From Porphyromonadaceae bacterium UBA4277 (GTDB taxonomy: Bacteria; Bacteroidota; Bacteroidia; Bacteroidales; Muribaculaceae): a stretch of DNA of 43,420 bases. The stretch covers positions 1 to 43,420 of the forward strand of contig DGVT01000120.1 of NCBI GenBank assembly GCA_002395965.1. Direction: 5' to 3'. The stretch's first letter is position 1. Each line of letters begins with the position of its first letter. Both the position numbers and the translations under genes were made by a program. This document shows, one piece after another, positions 8,331 through 16,248 of the stretch. The notes beneath the pieces were generated by a model. It was given only the letters and a program-made list of their open reading frames with translations. It was not told the origin of the DNA and made no database searches.

Positions 8331-10121
8331 ATGAAACGCTATTTAATTCTTATAGTTGCTATGATAGGCATGGCGGTAATAGCCGTCGCCGATGAGTCTG
8401 TGACTTTTGAAGTTGACAGCATATTATACACCGTGATTGACGATAGGTCGGTCATGGTGACCAAGTGTCTAATTCAAACTGATCCAGCCGATGTCACCAT
8501 ACCCGAGGAAGTTGAAAATGATGGCTGCACTTATAAGGTGACAATAATAGGGGATAATGCGTTTTCCATTCATTTGTCGAAATTGACATTGCCACCATCA
8601 ATAGAGATGATGATGGAAAATGCGATGGGTTATGGAAGAGTTGACGCAGTTTATATCAGAGATCTCTCGGCATGGTGCCGGGTAAAATTCTGTAGTACAG
8701 AAGGCAACACCTCGAATGGACCTTGGCTTCGAGTATGGTCACACCCGCAGGCTCCGATGTATGTCAATGGAGAGAAACTGACACATCTTGTAATTCCTGA
8801 TGATGTTGACACCATTGCACCCTATGCGTTTTATAATTGTAGTTCAATTAAGACAATTTCAATTCATGACCATGTCAAGTGTATCAATATGGGAGCATTT
8901 GTCATGCCAGGTCTTGAAGATGTGTATTCGGAATTGCAAGACCCTACCGGAGTCATTGACCCTGAATGGGAAGAAGCTAATGCCAATTTAGGTGAATATG
9001 GAGATTTTTATAATGTTTTTGATCGATATCTCTCAAATAAAGCCACCCTTCATGTTCCTGGCGGGACACAAGCACTTTACAAAAGGACCTGGGAGTGGAA
9101 AAGATTCACCAACATCGTCGAGGCCGAGACACTGGCAACAGGCATAAAATTTGAAAAAGAAGAGTACAGTGTTAAAGTGGGAAGCAAGATCACGATAGAT
9201 CCCATATTTACTCCAAATTATACAACAAACCAAACTGTGAAATGGACTTCGACCGATGAGAGCGAATCAATACTAAAGCATATGCCTATTAATTCGTTTC
9301 AGCCATCAAACAATCTGTTTAAGGGTGTTGCCCTGGGTGAGGTTTATCTCACCGCTTCAACCACCGATGGATCCGGTCTCTCGGCCACTGTAAAGGTTGT
9401 GGTAGTTCCACAAAATGTAACCGACATTACCCTTAGCAGTAATGCCGAAGACGTAAATGTGGGAGACTCGTTTGTGTTGAAGGCTGCAGTTGTTCCTGAG
9501 GATGCTACTAATAAGGGGCTTTTGTGGTCGTGCAGTGACTCCTCTATAGTAAATGTGGAATGCGCTGAAAACGGCGAATGCTTAGTGACAGCTCTCAAGG
9601 CCGGGAGTGCTCAGATTATAGTGCGTCCGGCCGATGGCGGCGATGTCTCGGCCGTGTGCACGGTAACCGTGCATAATGTGCTGGCGCAGGCCATTACACT
9701 CAATCTGTGTGAAACGACAGTCAAAGTTGGCGATGCGCTGAAGCTAATCTCCTTTATATTGCCCGAAAATGCCACTTTCAAGAAAGTTGTCTGGACCTCA
9801 AGCGATAGCCGCATTGCCACTGTAGATGACAACGGCACTGTGCGAGCCATGAGTGAGGGTAATGCCATTATCACAGCCTATACCGTTGATGGCTCCAACC
9901 TTAGCGCCACATGTCTTGTGAATGTTACAGGGCAGTCGGCTAATTATGGTGACGTTGACGGCAGCGGCCTGGTTGACGTTGATGACGTGAATGCGACGAT
10001 AAACCTCATCCTCAACTATGATACTTACAAGGACAGATACCCCGGCAATGCCGACCTTGACGGCAGTGGCCTCATTGACGTGGACGATGTGAACGCGCTG
10101 ATTAATCTCATTCTGAACTAA
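8331..10121 (+). CDS. BspA-like surface protein with three Ig-like domains and a paired dockerin-like end
   Basis: A 596-residue secreted protein. Residues 1-20 are a signal peptide (KRYLILIVAMIGMAVIAVA). Residues about 25-260 carry BspA-type leucine-rich repeat sequence; landmarks are YIRDLSAWCRVKF, LTHLVIPDDVDTIAPYAF and SIKTISI, closing with a LHVPGGTQALYK motif. Residues about 265-360, 361-450 and 451-533 are three bacterial Ig-like (BIG2) domains; the third has VVWTSSDSRIATVDDNGTV. Residues about 538-596 hold two dockerin-type EF-hand halves, DVDGSGLVDVDDVNATIN and DLDGSGLIDVDDVNALIN. BspA proteins are adhesins of Bacteroidales, and this architecture fits a cell-surface binding protein. 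The AT content falls toward the 3' half, again suggesting domain assembly. A copy of the conserved 3' box lies 157 bp downstream. Confidence 0.88.
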   Translation: MKRYLILIVAMIGMAVIAVADESVTFEVDSILYTVIDDRSVMVTKCLIQTDPADVTIPEEVENDGCTYKVTIIGDNAFSIHLSKLTLPPSIEMMMENAMGYGRVDAVYIRDLSAWCRVKFCSTEGNTSNGPWLRVWSHPQAPMYVNGEKLTHLVIPDDVDTIAPYAFYNCSSIKTISIHDHVKCINMGAFVMPGLEDVYSELQDPTGVIDPEWEEANANLGEYGDFYNVFDRYLSNKATLHVPGGTQALYKRTWEWKRFTNIVEAETLATGIKFEKEEYSVKVGSKITIDPIFTPNYTTNQTVKWTSTDESESILKHMPINSFQPSNNLFKGVALGEVYLTASTTDGSGLSATVKVVVVPQNVTDITLSSNAEDVNVGDSFVLKAAVVPEDATNKGLLWSCSDSSIVNVECAENGECLVTALKAGSAQIIVRPADGGDVSAVCTVTVHNVLAQAITLNLCETTVKVGDALKLISFILPENATFKKVVWTSSDSRIATVDDNGTVRAMSEGNAIITAYTVDGSNLSATCLVNVTGQSANYGDVDGSGLVDVDDVNATINLILNYDTYKDRYPGNADLDGSGLIDVDDVNALINLILN

Positions 10122-10277
10122 AGTGCATGATGCCCTAAGGCTTTATATACAAGAGTGTTAGCGTTGTTTGGCGAGGAAGACATTTCGCATTATTGTTGAA
10201 ATTCAGGTTTTTCAGAGTCAGGCGTAAGCCTCTCTAAGCCATGTCTCAATAACCTATCTCTGCTTTTTGCGAGGGGG

Positions 10278-10320
10278 GCTAACGCGCTGATTTACTGGTT
10301 GAAATTTCGCTGAGCTCACG
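10278..10320 (+). repeat. Dispersed 3'-end box, copy A
   Basis: GCTAACGCGCTGATTTACTG begins a 43-bp block ending in GAGCTCACG. It matches blocks at 16178-16222, 25913-25957, 37010-37057 and, inverted, 39849-39893. It is preceded by a G-run (GAGGGGGG), possibly a remnant of the C/G hairpin found beside other copies. It lies downstream of, and co-oriented with, the 8331 gene. Confidence 0.75.
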
Positions 10321-10324
10321 AAAG

Positions 10325-10389
10325 TTTGGATTATTACCGTAACTTGGTTGAAAAAAGTTTGCATATTACCATAATATGTGGTAACTTTG
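10325..10389 (+). promoter_or_regulatory. Promoter of the S24 repressor gene with two operator-like sites
   Basis: TTTG (10358-10361), a 20-nt spacer and TAACTTTG (10382-10389) form a near-perfect Bacteroidota promoter. A 17-bp dyad, CATATTACCATAATATG (10362-10378), fills the spacer. A 10-bp word ATTACC(G/A)TAA occurs at 10333-10342 and 10365-10374, 32 bp apart, about three helical turns. This is what an autoregulating repressor's operator pair would look like. The words recur at 5402-5435. Confidence 0.75.
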
Positions 10390-10428
10390 CCGCATGTTTG
10401 TTCTACACCATAAAAAACACACTGCCTT

Positions 10429-11109
10429 ATGAATCAGCACGACATTATCAACCGCATCAAGTATCTCATCAAGGAGCTGAACTACAAGCAGGCCGACTTT
10501 GCGCGGAAAATAGATGTGGACACTTCCAATCTGTCGAAATACCTCAACGGTCGCTTGCCGCTGAGCGAGTCGCTCATTAATCGCATTGTGGTGAACATGG
10601 GTGTTTCGAAGCAGTGGCTCGAAGATGGCACCGACCTGCCGTTTGCCAAGCCCATAGCACCGCCGGTAATGCAAGTGGTCACCCCCCCGGCTACCGACGT
10701 GCGCCACGGCACGCCGGTCTATGACATCGACGTCACAGCCGGTGCCATGCCGCGCTCCCGAATGTTTGCCGACGACCAGATAATGGGGTGGATCGACCTG
10801 CCCGAGGTGGCCGGAAGCGACCACCGCATCGTCAGGGTGAACGGCGACTCGATGCAGCCGATAATTCGCAATGGCGACTACATAGCCCTGCGCGAGCTCA
10901 CCAACATGCAATACATCTACTGGGGGCAGATATATGTTGTCATCCTCGACGACTTCAGGGTGATAAAATATGTTCGCAAAAATGCTGACCCGGCTATGGT
11001 GACGCTGCGCAGTGCCAACCCCGACTACGACGACATGGACGTCTATCGCAACGACATACGCGACATGATGCTCGTGCACCAAATCCTGCACATCGACACA
11101 CGCCTATGA
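10429..11109 (+). CDS. XRE-type repressor with S24 (LexA/CI-like) self-cleaving peptidase domain
   Basis: A 226-residue cytoplasmic transcription factor. Residues about 5-65 form a helix-turn-helix (NYKQADFARKIDVDTSNLSK, with the LNGRLPLSESL segment after it). Residues about 95-220 form an S24 peptidase domain. The catalytic Ser is Ser141 in GDSMQP and the Lys is Lys180 in FRVIKYVRK. An Ala104-Gly105 bond in DVTAGAMP lies 37 residues before the Ser, matching the LexA and CI autocleavage geometry. All parts needed for RecA-stimulated self-cleavage are therefore present. The gene is preceded by a dyad-rich promoter that it probably represses. Its stop overlaps the start of the M16 peptidase by four bases (ATGA), so the two are translationally coupled. 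It could be a host stress regulator or a domesticated prophage repressor; no phage genes adjoin it. Confidence 0.9.
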   Translation: MNQHDIINRIKYLIKELNYKQADFARKIDVDTSNLSKYLNGRLPLSESLINRIVVNMGVSKQWLEDGTDLPFAKPIAPPVMQVVTPPATDVRHGTPVYDIDVTAGAMPRSRMFADDQIMGWIDLPEVAGSDHRIVRVNGDSMQPIIRNGDYIALRELTNMQYIYWGQIYVVILDDFRVIKYVRKNADPAMVTLRSANPDYDDMDVYRNDIRDMMLVHQILHIDTRL

Positions 11110-12314
11110 TTGTTACCCTACCCAACGGAATGCGCATCGTGCACACGCAGCGGCAGGCCGCAGTGGCATGGTGCGGAGTGGCCATAGGCACCGGGAGCCG
11201 CGATGAGGTGCCGGGGCAGTATGGGCTGGCACACTTTGTGGAGCACGCGATTTTCAAGGGCACCACTCATCGCCGTGCCTGGCACATCCTGAATCGCATG
11301 GAAAGTGTGGGTGGCGAGCTGAATGCCTACACCACTAAGGAGGAGACCATGCTCTACAGCGTGTTCCCGGGCCGGCACACCGAGCGTGCCATTGAGCTGC
11401 TGGCCGACCTGATTGAGAACTCGGTATTTCCCATCGACGAGATTACCCGCGAGAAAGACGTGGTGCTCGAAGAAGCCGCCTCCTATCGCGATGTGCCGGC
11501 CGATGCCATCTACGACGACTTTGAAGACATGGCGCTTGCCGGCAGCCAGTTAGGCCACAATGTGCTGGGCGTGCAGCGAGACCTCGAAGGGTTGCAACAG
11601 CAGCACTGCGCCGAGCACCTGCAGCGACTGTTCACACCCGGCAACATGGTGCTGTTCTATGTGGGTGCCGACACCCCTGGGCATGTGGTGCGGCTGGCCG
11701 AGAAGCACTTCGTGGCACCACAGCGGCCACTGCTGCGCCCCGAGCGAGTAGAGCCGCAGCAGTCGATGCCGCAGCACAAGCAGGTGAGCTTGGGATGCCA
11801 TCAGGCTCACACCATCGTGGGAGCCCGCATACCGGGAATGCATCACGACGGACGCCATGCCATGGCATTGCTCAACAACATCCTGGGCGGACCGGGAATG
11901 AACTCGCTGCTCAATGTGCAGTTGCGCGAGCGCCGTGGCTATGTGTATAATGTGGAATCGAGCGCAGTGATGTTTAGCGACTGCGGCCTGATGGAAATCT
12001 ACTTTGGGTGCGACATGGCCGATGTGAAGCATAGTGTGCGCATCATCCACAACATTGTTTCGCAACTGGCCGAAAAACCCTTGAGCGCCCGCAAGCTCGA
12101 GGCCTGCAAGCGGCAGTATTGCGGCCAGCTGCTGGTGGCGGCCGACAGTGCCGAATTCATGGCATTCAATGCGGCAAAGAGCGTTTTGTATTACAATAAA
12201 GAGCCCGACCTGGAGGCCACCGTTGAAAGTATCATGCAGGTCACGCCCGGCCAGCTCATGGAGGCAGCAGCGCTTATTACGTCGCCACACTGCTCCATTC
12301 TTACATTTGTGTGA
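11106..12314 (+). CDS. M16 family zinc metallopeptidase (processing-peptidase-like)
   Basis: A 402-residue peptidase of the M16B type, the size of a single processing-peptidase subunit. The inverted zinc motif HFVEH is at residues 43-47 (His43, Glu46 as base, His47). Glu123 in VVLEEAASYRD, 76 residues after His47, is the expected third ligand. The C-terminal half has the family's second, inactive domain, including a glycine-rich NNILGGPGMNSLL segment and an ERRGYVYNV segment (the R/Y pair of M16 proteins). No signal peptide is present, so it is probably cytoplasmic. Its ATG overlaps the stop of the S24 repressor gene, a coupling that places a peptidase under the same operator. It likely degrades or processes peptides, but the substrate cannot be read from the sequence. 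No terminator follows closely; the next promoter-like -7 box is at 12366. Confidence 0.92.
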   Translation: MIVTLPNGMRIVHTQRQAAVAWCGVAIGTGSRDEVPGQYGLAHFVEHAIFKGTTHRRAWHILNRMESVGGELNAYTTKEETMLYSVFPGRHTERAIELLADLIENSVFPIDEITREKDVVLEEAASYRDVPADAIYDDFEDMALAGSQLGHNVLGVQRDLEGLQQQHCAEHLQRLFTPGNMVLFYVGADTPGHVVRLAEKHFVAPQRPLLRPERVEPQQSMPQHKQVSLGCHQAHTIVGARIPGMHHDGRHAMALLNNILGGPGMNSLLNVQLRERRGYVYNVESSAVMFSDCGLMEIYFGCDMADVKHSVRIIHNIVSQLAEKPLSARKLEACKRQYCGQLLVAADSAEFMAFNAAKSVLYYNKEPDLEATVESIMQVTPGQLMEAAALITSPHCSILTFV

Positions 12315-12365
12315 AAAATAATTGACTTTTTTGTCTAATTGTTAGCATAATAGTAAAAAAATCTT

Positions 12366-12445
12366 TAACTTTGCCATTGCCAAGGCTCTGGGACGAGGTG
12401 ATGGGTTCTTTCCTTGTGTCAAAGCGTGAGAAAGCTAAAGAACCC
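12366..12445 (+). promoter_or_regulatory. -7 promoter element and leader stem-loop of the GDPD gene
   Basis: TAACTTTG at 12366-12373 is a -7 element; the -33 partner is weak. The leader of roughly 80 nt contains a perfect 9-bp stem, GGGTTCTTT (12403-12411) with AAAGAACCC (12437-12445), enclosing 25 nt and ending 11 nt before the start codon. It is not a riboswitch I recognise, but its position could control translation. Confidence 0.5.
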
Positions 12446-12456
12446 CTTAAAAACTT

Positions 12457-14679
12457 ATGGTTATGAAAAGATTTTTATTCGCATTGCTAACATTGCTGTG
12501 CTTTGCCAGCGCGTGGGCCTGGAAGCCCACATTCATCGGCCACCGTGGCAGCTATGCCGGTGTGATGAACACTGTTGAGTCCTATACCAACGGTGTTGAC
12601 ATGTATGGTTATCAAGGCCTTGAGTGCGACGTGCGAGTGACTCTCGATGGCTACTATGTTATTAGCCACGATGAAACCACTAATGCCGTGGGCGGTAACC
12701 TCACCGTGGCCAACGCCACACTTGAGCAACTCCAGGCCGAGAACTACACACAGACACGTGGCGGCGTGACCTACACGGGCAAAATCTGCACCGTGGCCGA
12801 GTACCTTGACATCTGTAAAGAGAAAAATGTGATTCCGGTGATAGAACTCAAGTGGACCACTGGCATCAATAACAACGACATGAGCAAGTTCCCCGGTCTG
12901 GCGGCACTCATCGAAGAAAAAGGCCTCACCGATAAGGCCTATATCCTCACGTCGATGCGCAGTTCGCTGGAATATGTACGCACCAACTTCCCCGCGCTCA
13001 AGTGCCAATTCCTGTGCAACAGCAACTGGGAGACCTATTTCGACTGGATTGTTCAGTGGAACCTGATGCCGAGCATCGAGGCCGGCTGCTTCGACATATA
13101 TACCGTGAAGCGCTTCCACGAGAAAGGTCTGGATGTGGCAGTGTGGACAGTGAACTCACTTGCCAACTATAATCTTTATGGAGAGATGGGCGTGAAGATG
13201 ATGACCTGTGACTACCTGATGCCGAGCGATATGCCCAATCTTGCCGACATCGACTGGAATGCCGTCGTGGAGCCGCTTAATCCCCTTGAAATCAAGGTTG
13301 ACACACTGTTTGCCTACACGCGCAACCGTGGCAATCTGCCGGCTAATTTCCCATCGGCCCTTGACGAAGAAGGATCACCCTACAAGTCGGCACAGCAGGC
13401 AGCCATCACCGCCGATGGCACTTTCTATGCCAACAACTACACCACCAGCAAGCTGGTTATCCTCAAGCCCGACGGGACACTGAGCGAGGCTGCAGGCACC
13501 AACAGCCACGGCATCTGCTTCGACAGTGCAGGTAACCTGATTCAGCGCAAAGACGGTGTGACAAAGAATCCCAGCAAAATCATCATCTATCCCGGTGGCG
13601 ACATCACAGCCACGCCCATCGAAGTGGATGTTGAAACCCTGGAGGATGGACAGACCAACTTCATCAGTGCCGTGGGCGATGTGATGAGCCCCGAGGGTGG
13701 CGTGGTTTACCACTATCAGAACGGGCGCAGCTATATCACCCTGCTGAATTTTGCCAATGGCGAGTTCCTCGATGCCGAGGCCACCAGCGAAGTTTCGTTT
13801 GCCGGCTCTACGGCAGGAGTGGTATTCCCCATCGATGAAAATCCGTTCCACTTTATCTATCAGGTGCGAAACCAGGGCTATAACCTCTTCGACGGTACCG
13901 ATAAGGGCAAATATATCACCGGCTCGCTCAACACCACTCCTCCCAACAGCAACTCGTCGGTGGGTGGAGCATTCTTCAAGCTTAACGGGCACGATATGTT
14001 CCTCTACACCAGCGGCACCAATTACAATGGCGGCTTCACTATTCGCGACATGAGTGCCAATGCAGCTGCATTGGCTACCATTCCTCCCATGGGCAGCGGC
14101 GGCTATTATGCCAATCCGTCGTGCGGCTCATTCTTCCGCGTAGTTCCCGTGAACTCAAAATGCGTGATTGTTTACGACTATACGATGGGTAATGGTTATG
14201 CTGCATACCGTGTTTCTACAGCCGATTACGTAGAAAACACTATCACCTTTGAGGCCAATCCCGAAAACGGCGCTGTTGACGTGTATATCGACGGAGCCGC
14301 AATCGAGAGTGGTGCTAACGTCGCCAAAGATGCCGAGGTTAAGGTCGTTCTCACTCCCGCTAACGGATATGTGACCGAAGCCTGTGCCGTAGAGACAGTC
14401 TCGGCTACCGAACCAAGTCCTGCACCACTGCCTCGCTATGCCTCGGTGCCGGTTACTCAGGATGATGAAAATACATTCACATTCCTCATGCCTGCCGAGC
14501 CTGTTAACATTACAGCATCGTTTGTCGAAGCGGTAAATACCGCTATTGCCGAACTGCGTGCCGCCGCTGATGGCACCGTGCGCTATATCGACATGACGGG
14601 CCGTGTGAGCAGCACTCCGTTCAAGGGCATTAACATCATGATTGATGCCGATGGCACAGTCAAGAAGGTGGTGAAATAA
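12457..14679 (+). CDS. Secreted glycerophosphodiester phosphodiesterase fused to a beta-rich domain with GINIM-type tail
   Basis: A 740-residue secreted enzyme. ATGs at 12457 and 12463 are both possible; the second gives the cleaner signal peptide (KRFLFALLTLLCFASAWA). Residues about 23-260 are a glycerophosphoryl diester phosphodiesterase barrel, which hydrolyses phosphodiesters of deacylated phospholipids. The catalytic His29 is in the GHRG motif and His71 in SHDET; the metal ligands are Glu56 and Asp58 in LECDVR. Family motifs VIELKW and VAVWTVN follow. Residues about 280-600 are beta-rich and repeat-like (NHL or propeller-like segments such as ITADGTFYANNY). Then comes a short beta domain around 600-690, and finally a tail of the form RYIDMTGRVSSTPF, GINIMID, DGTVKKVVK. 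GDPDs are usually about 250-350 residues, so this is an enlarged surface form. It stands alone and ends in a strong terminator. Confidence 0.9.
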   Translation: MVMKRFLFALLTLLCFASAWAWKPTFIGHRGSYAGVMNTVESYTNGVDMYGYQGLECDVRVTLDGYYVISHDETTNAVGGNLTVANATLEQLQAENYTQTRGGVTYTGKICTVAEYLDICKEKNVIPVIELKWTTGINNNDMSKFPGLAALIEEKGLTDKAYILTSMRSSLEYVRTNFPALKCQFLCNSNWETYFDWIVQWNLMPSIEAGCFDIYTVKRFHEKGLDVAVWTVNSLANYNLYGEMGVKMMTCDYLMPSDMPNLADIDWNAVVEPLNPLEIKVDTLFAYTRNRGNLPANFPSALDEEGSPYKSAQQAAITADGTFYANNYTTSKLVILKPDGTLSEAAGTNSHGICFDSAGNLIQRKDGVTKNPSKIIIYPGGDITATPIEVDVETLEDGQTNFISAVGDVMSPEGGVVYHYQNGRSYITLLNFANGEFLDAEATSEVSFAGSTAGVVFPIDENPFHFIYQVRNQGYNLFDGTDKGKYITGSLNTTPPNSNSSVGGAFFKLNGHDMFLYTSGTNYNGGFTIRDMSANAAALATIPPMGSGGYYANPSCGSFFRVVPVNSKCVIVYDYTMGNGYAAYRVSTADYVENTITFEANPENGAVDVYIDGAAIESGANVAKDAEVKVVLTPANGYVTEACAVETVSATEPSPAPLPRYASVPVTQDDENTFTFLMPAEPVNITASFVEAVNTAIAELRAAADGTVRYIDMTGRVSSTPFKGINIMIDADGTVKKVVK

Positions 14680-14762
14680 AAGCCATCGCCCATAGTAAAT
14701 AGTCATTGCTATTGCGATTGCCGAAGGGCAAATCGGCATTGGCAGTGATTAGGAACTGCTAA

Positions 14763-14816
14763 AATCGGCGGGTCGGGATGTCTCCCGGCTCGCCGATTGC
14801 CTTGTTTCTGTTTTTT
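14763..14816 (+). terminator. Intrinsic terminator after the GDPD gene
   Basis: The stem AATCGGCG (14763-14770) pairs with CGCCGATT (14791-14798), with further GC pairs inside (CGGGA with TCCCG). A T-rich run ends in TTTTTT at 14811-14816. Confidence 0.85.
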
Positions 14817-14841
14817 CGTCTCGCGTTAAAGCCATTCAACC

Positions 14842-14995
14842 CCGAAGGGCTCGTGGAGGTGATGAAGCGAGTGTTGCACGCAGTGCAGCCCGCGGTGCCC
14901 ATGGGCATTATCACTCGACCCAACATTGCTGCGTCGTAGATGCACGCAGCTTGGTCACAGCAGGCTGGGCAGTAAAGTGCCTCGTAGAGGAACTT
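14842..14995. repeat. Cluster of small hairpins with d(C-GNA-G) triloops
   Basis: Within the 372-bp gap before ruvB there are hairpins TGCGTC-GTA-GATGCA (14930-14944) and AAGTGCCTC-GTA-GAGGAACTT (14975-14995). CCC-GAA-GGG is also present near 14845. Each has a three-base GNA loop closed by C-G. The same design recurs at 27685-27905 and 37368-37489. I see no coding sequence in this gap; the upstream in-frame extension of ruvB runs through it but has no family similarity. Confidence 0.6.
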
Positions 14996-15007
14996 TGTGG
15001 TATCGTT

Positions 15008-15039
15008 TTTGTTCGTCTCACCTATTTGCATTAATTTTG
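15008..15039 (+). promoter_or_regulatory. ruvB promoter
   Basis: TTTG (15008-15011), a 20-nt spacer and TAATTTTG (15032-15039) match the Bacteroidota consensus. The -7 element ends only 12 bp before the ATG at 15052, so the leader is very short. This excludes the longer upstream in-frame start. Confidence 0.8.
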
Positions 15040-15051
15040 CAAAAGATTATT

Positions 15052-16071
15052 ATGGAAGAAGAATTTGACATAAGGAATGAGCGGCTCAAGAGCGACCAGG
15101 ACTTTGAGCGCGCACTGCGTCCGGAGCGCTTTGGCGACTTTGCCGGTCAAGAGAAAATCATCGACAACCTGCGAGTGTTTGTAGCCGCAGCGCGCATGCG
15201 TGGCGAGGCACTTGACCACATTCTGTTTCACGGTCCTCCGGGACTGGGAAAGACCACACTTAGCAATATCATTGCCAACGAGTTGGGCGTGGGCTTCAAG
15301 GTCACCAGCGGCCCGGTGCTCGACCGTCCGGGCGACCTTGCCGGTCTGCTCACCTCGCTCAACGAAAACGATGTGCTATTCATCGATGAAATCCACCGCC
15401 TGTCGCCCATCGTAGAAGAATATCTCTATAGCGCCATGGAGGATTACCGCATCGACATCATGATCGACAAAGGCCCCGGTGCACGCTCGGTGCAGCTCAC
15501 GTTGGCACCGTTCACCCTCATCGGTGCCACCACACGCAGCGGCCTGCTCACGTCGCCATTGCGGGCACGCTTCGGCATCAACTGCCACTTGGAGTATTAC
15601 GGTCACGAAGTGCTCGAGGGCATCGTCAAGCGCTCGGCACGCCTGCTGCAAGTGGCTATTACCGACGACGCGGCACGCGAGATTGCCTTGCGCAGCCGTG
15701 GCACGCCTCGCATTGCCAACTCGCTGTTGCGGCGTGTGCGCGACTTTGCACAGGTGAAGGGCAGTGGCAAGATCGACTTAGACATAGCCCGCTTTGCGCT
15801 CGAGGCTCTGAATATCGACAAGTATGGCCTTGACGAAATCGACAATAAGATTCTCACCACCATCATCGACAAGTTTGGCGGCGGCCCCGTGGGCATAGCC
15901 ACCATAGCCACAGCCATGAGCGAAGACCCGGGAACGGTTGAGGAAGTGTATGAGCCTTACCTGATTAAGGAAGGGTTTATCAATCGCACGCCACGCGGGC
16001 GTGAGGCCACACAACTCGCCTATGAGCACCTGCGCCGCGAGCGACCCGGCTCGCCCGGCTCACTGTTTTAA
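15052..16071 (+). CDS. ruvB: Holliday junction branch migration ATPase RuvB
   Basis: A 339-residue protein of standard RuvB length. RuvB is the hexameric AAA+ motor that, with RuvA, drives branch migration of Holliday junctions in recombination and repair. Walker A is GPPGLGKT at residues 61-68 and Walker B is FIDEIH at 110-115. Sensor 1 is IGATTRSGLL; the LRARFGI arginine-finger region and the C-terminal winged helix (FGGGPVGIATIA, EPYLIKEGFI) follow. I chose the ATG at 15052 because MEEEFDIRNERL is the usual N-terminus, and because the promoter -7 box lies between this and the in-frame ATG at 14926. The neighbour is a polysaccharide flippase gene, an order seen in other Bacteroidales genomes. 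Confidence 0.98.
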   Translation: MEEEFDIRNERLKSDQDFERALRPERFGDFAGQEKIIDNLRVFVAAARMRGEALDHILFHGPPGLGKTTLSNIIANELGVGFKVTSGPVLDRPGDLAGLLTSLNENDVLFIDEIHRLSPIVEEYLYSAMEDYRIDIMIDKGPGARSVQLTLAPFTLIGATTRSGLLTSPLRARFGINCHLEYYGHEVLEGIVKRSARLLQVAITDDAAREIALRSRGTPRIANSLLRRVRDFAQVKGSGKIDLDIARFALEALNIDKYGLDEIDNKILTTIIDKFGGGPVGIATIATAMSEDPGTVEEVYEPYLIKEGFINRTPRGREATQLAYEHLRRERPGSPGSLF

Positions 16072-16116
16072 TTGTGAATGATGAATTATTATTTCAGTTC
16101 GGAGCTTTGCGAAAAC

Positions 16117-16222
16117 CACACTCCCCCTTACCCCCTCTAACTTAGATGGGGGAGCAACTGAACTTATAGGATGAGCTGCTAACGCGCTGATTTACTGATA
16201 AAAAATTCGTCGAACTCACGTT
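16117..16222 (+). repeat. Dispersed 3'-end element, copy B (C/G hairpin plus conserved box)
   Basis: The hairpin CCCCCTCTAA-C-TTAGATGGGGG (16131-16152) is followed, after 25 nt, by the box GCTAACGCGCTGATTTACTG ... GAACTCACGTT (16178-16222). The hairpin module matches the reverse complement of 37271-37311 almost base for base (CACACTCCCCCTNACCCCCT). The element is downstream of ruvB and co-oriented with it. Confidence 0.8.
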
Positions 16223-16248
16223 GTTTATTATTACTTTTCAAATGAATT

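Noticed and set aside
14926..15051. 42-codon N-terminal extension of ruvB
   Set aside because: It has no RuvB similarity, crosses the hairpin cluster, and lies before and across the ruvB promoter -7 box at 15032-15039.
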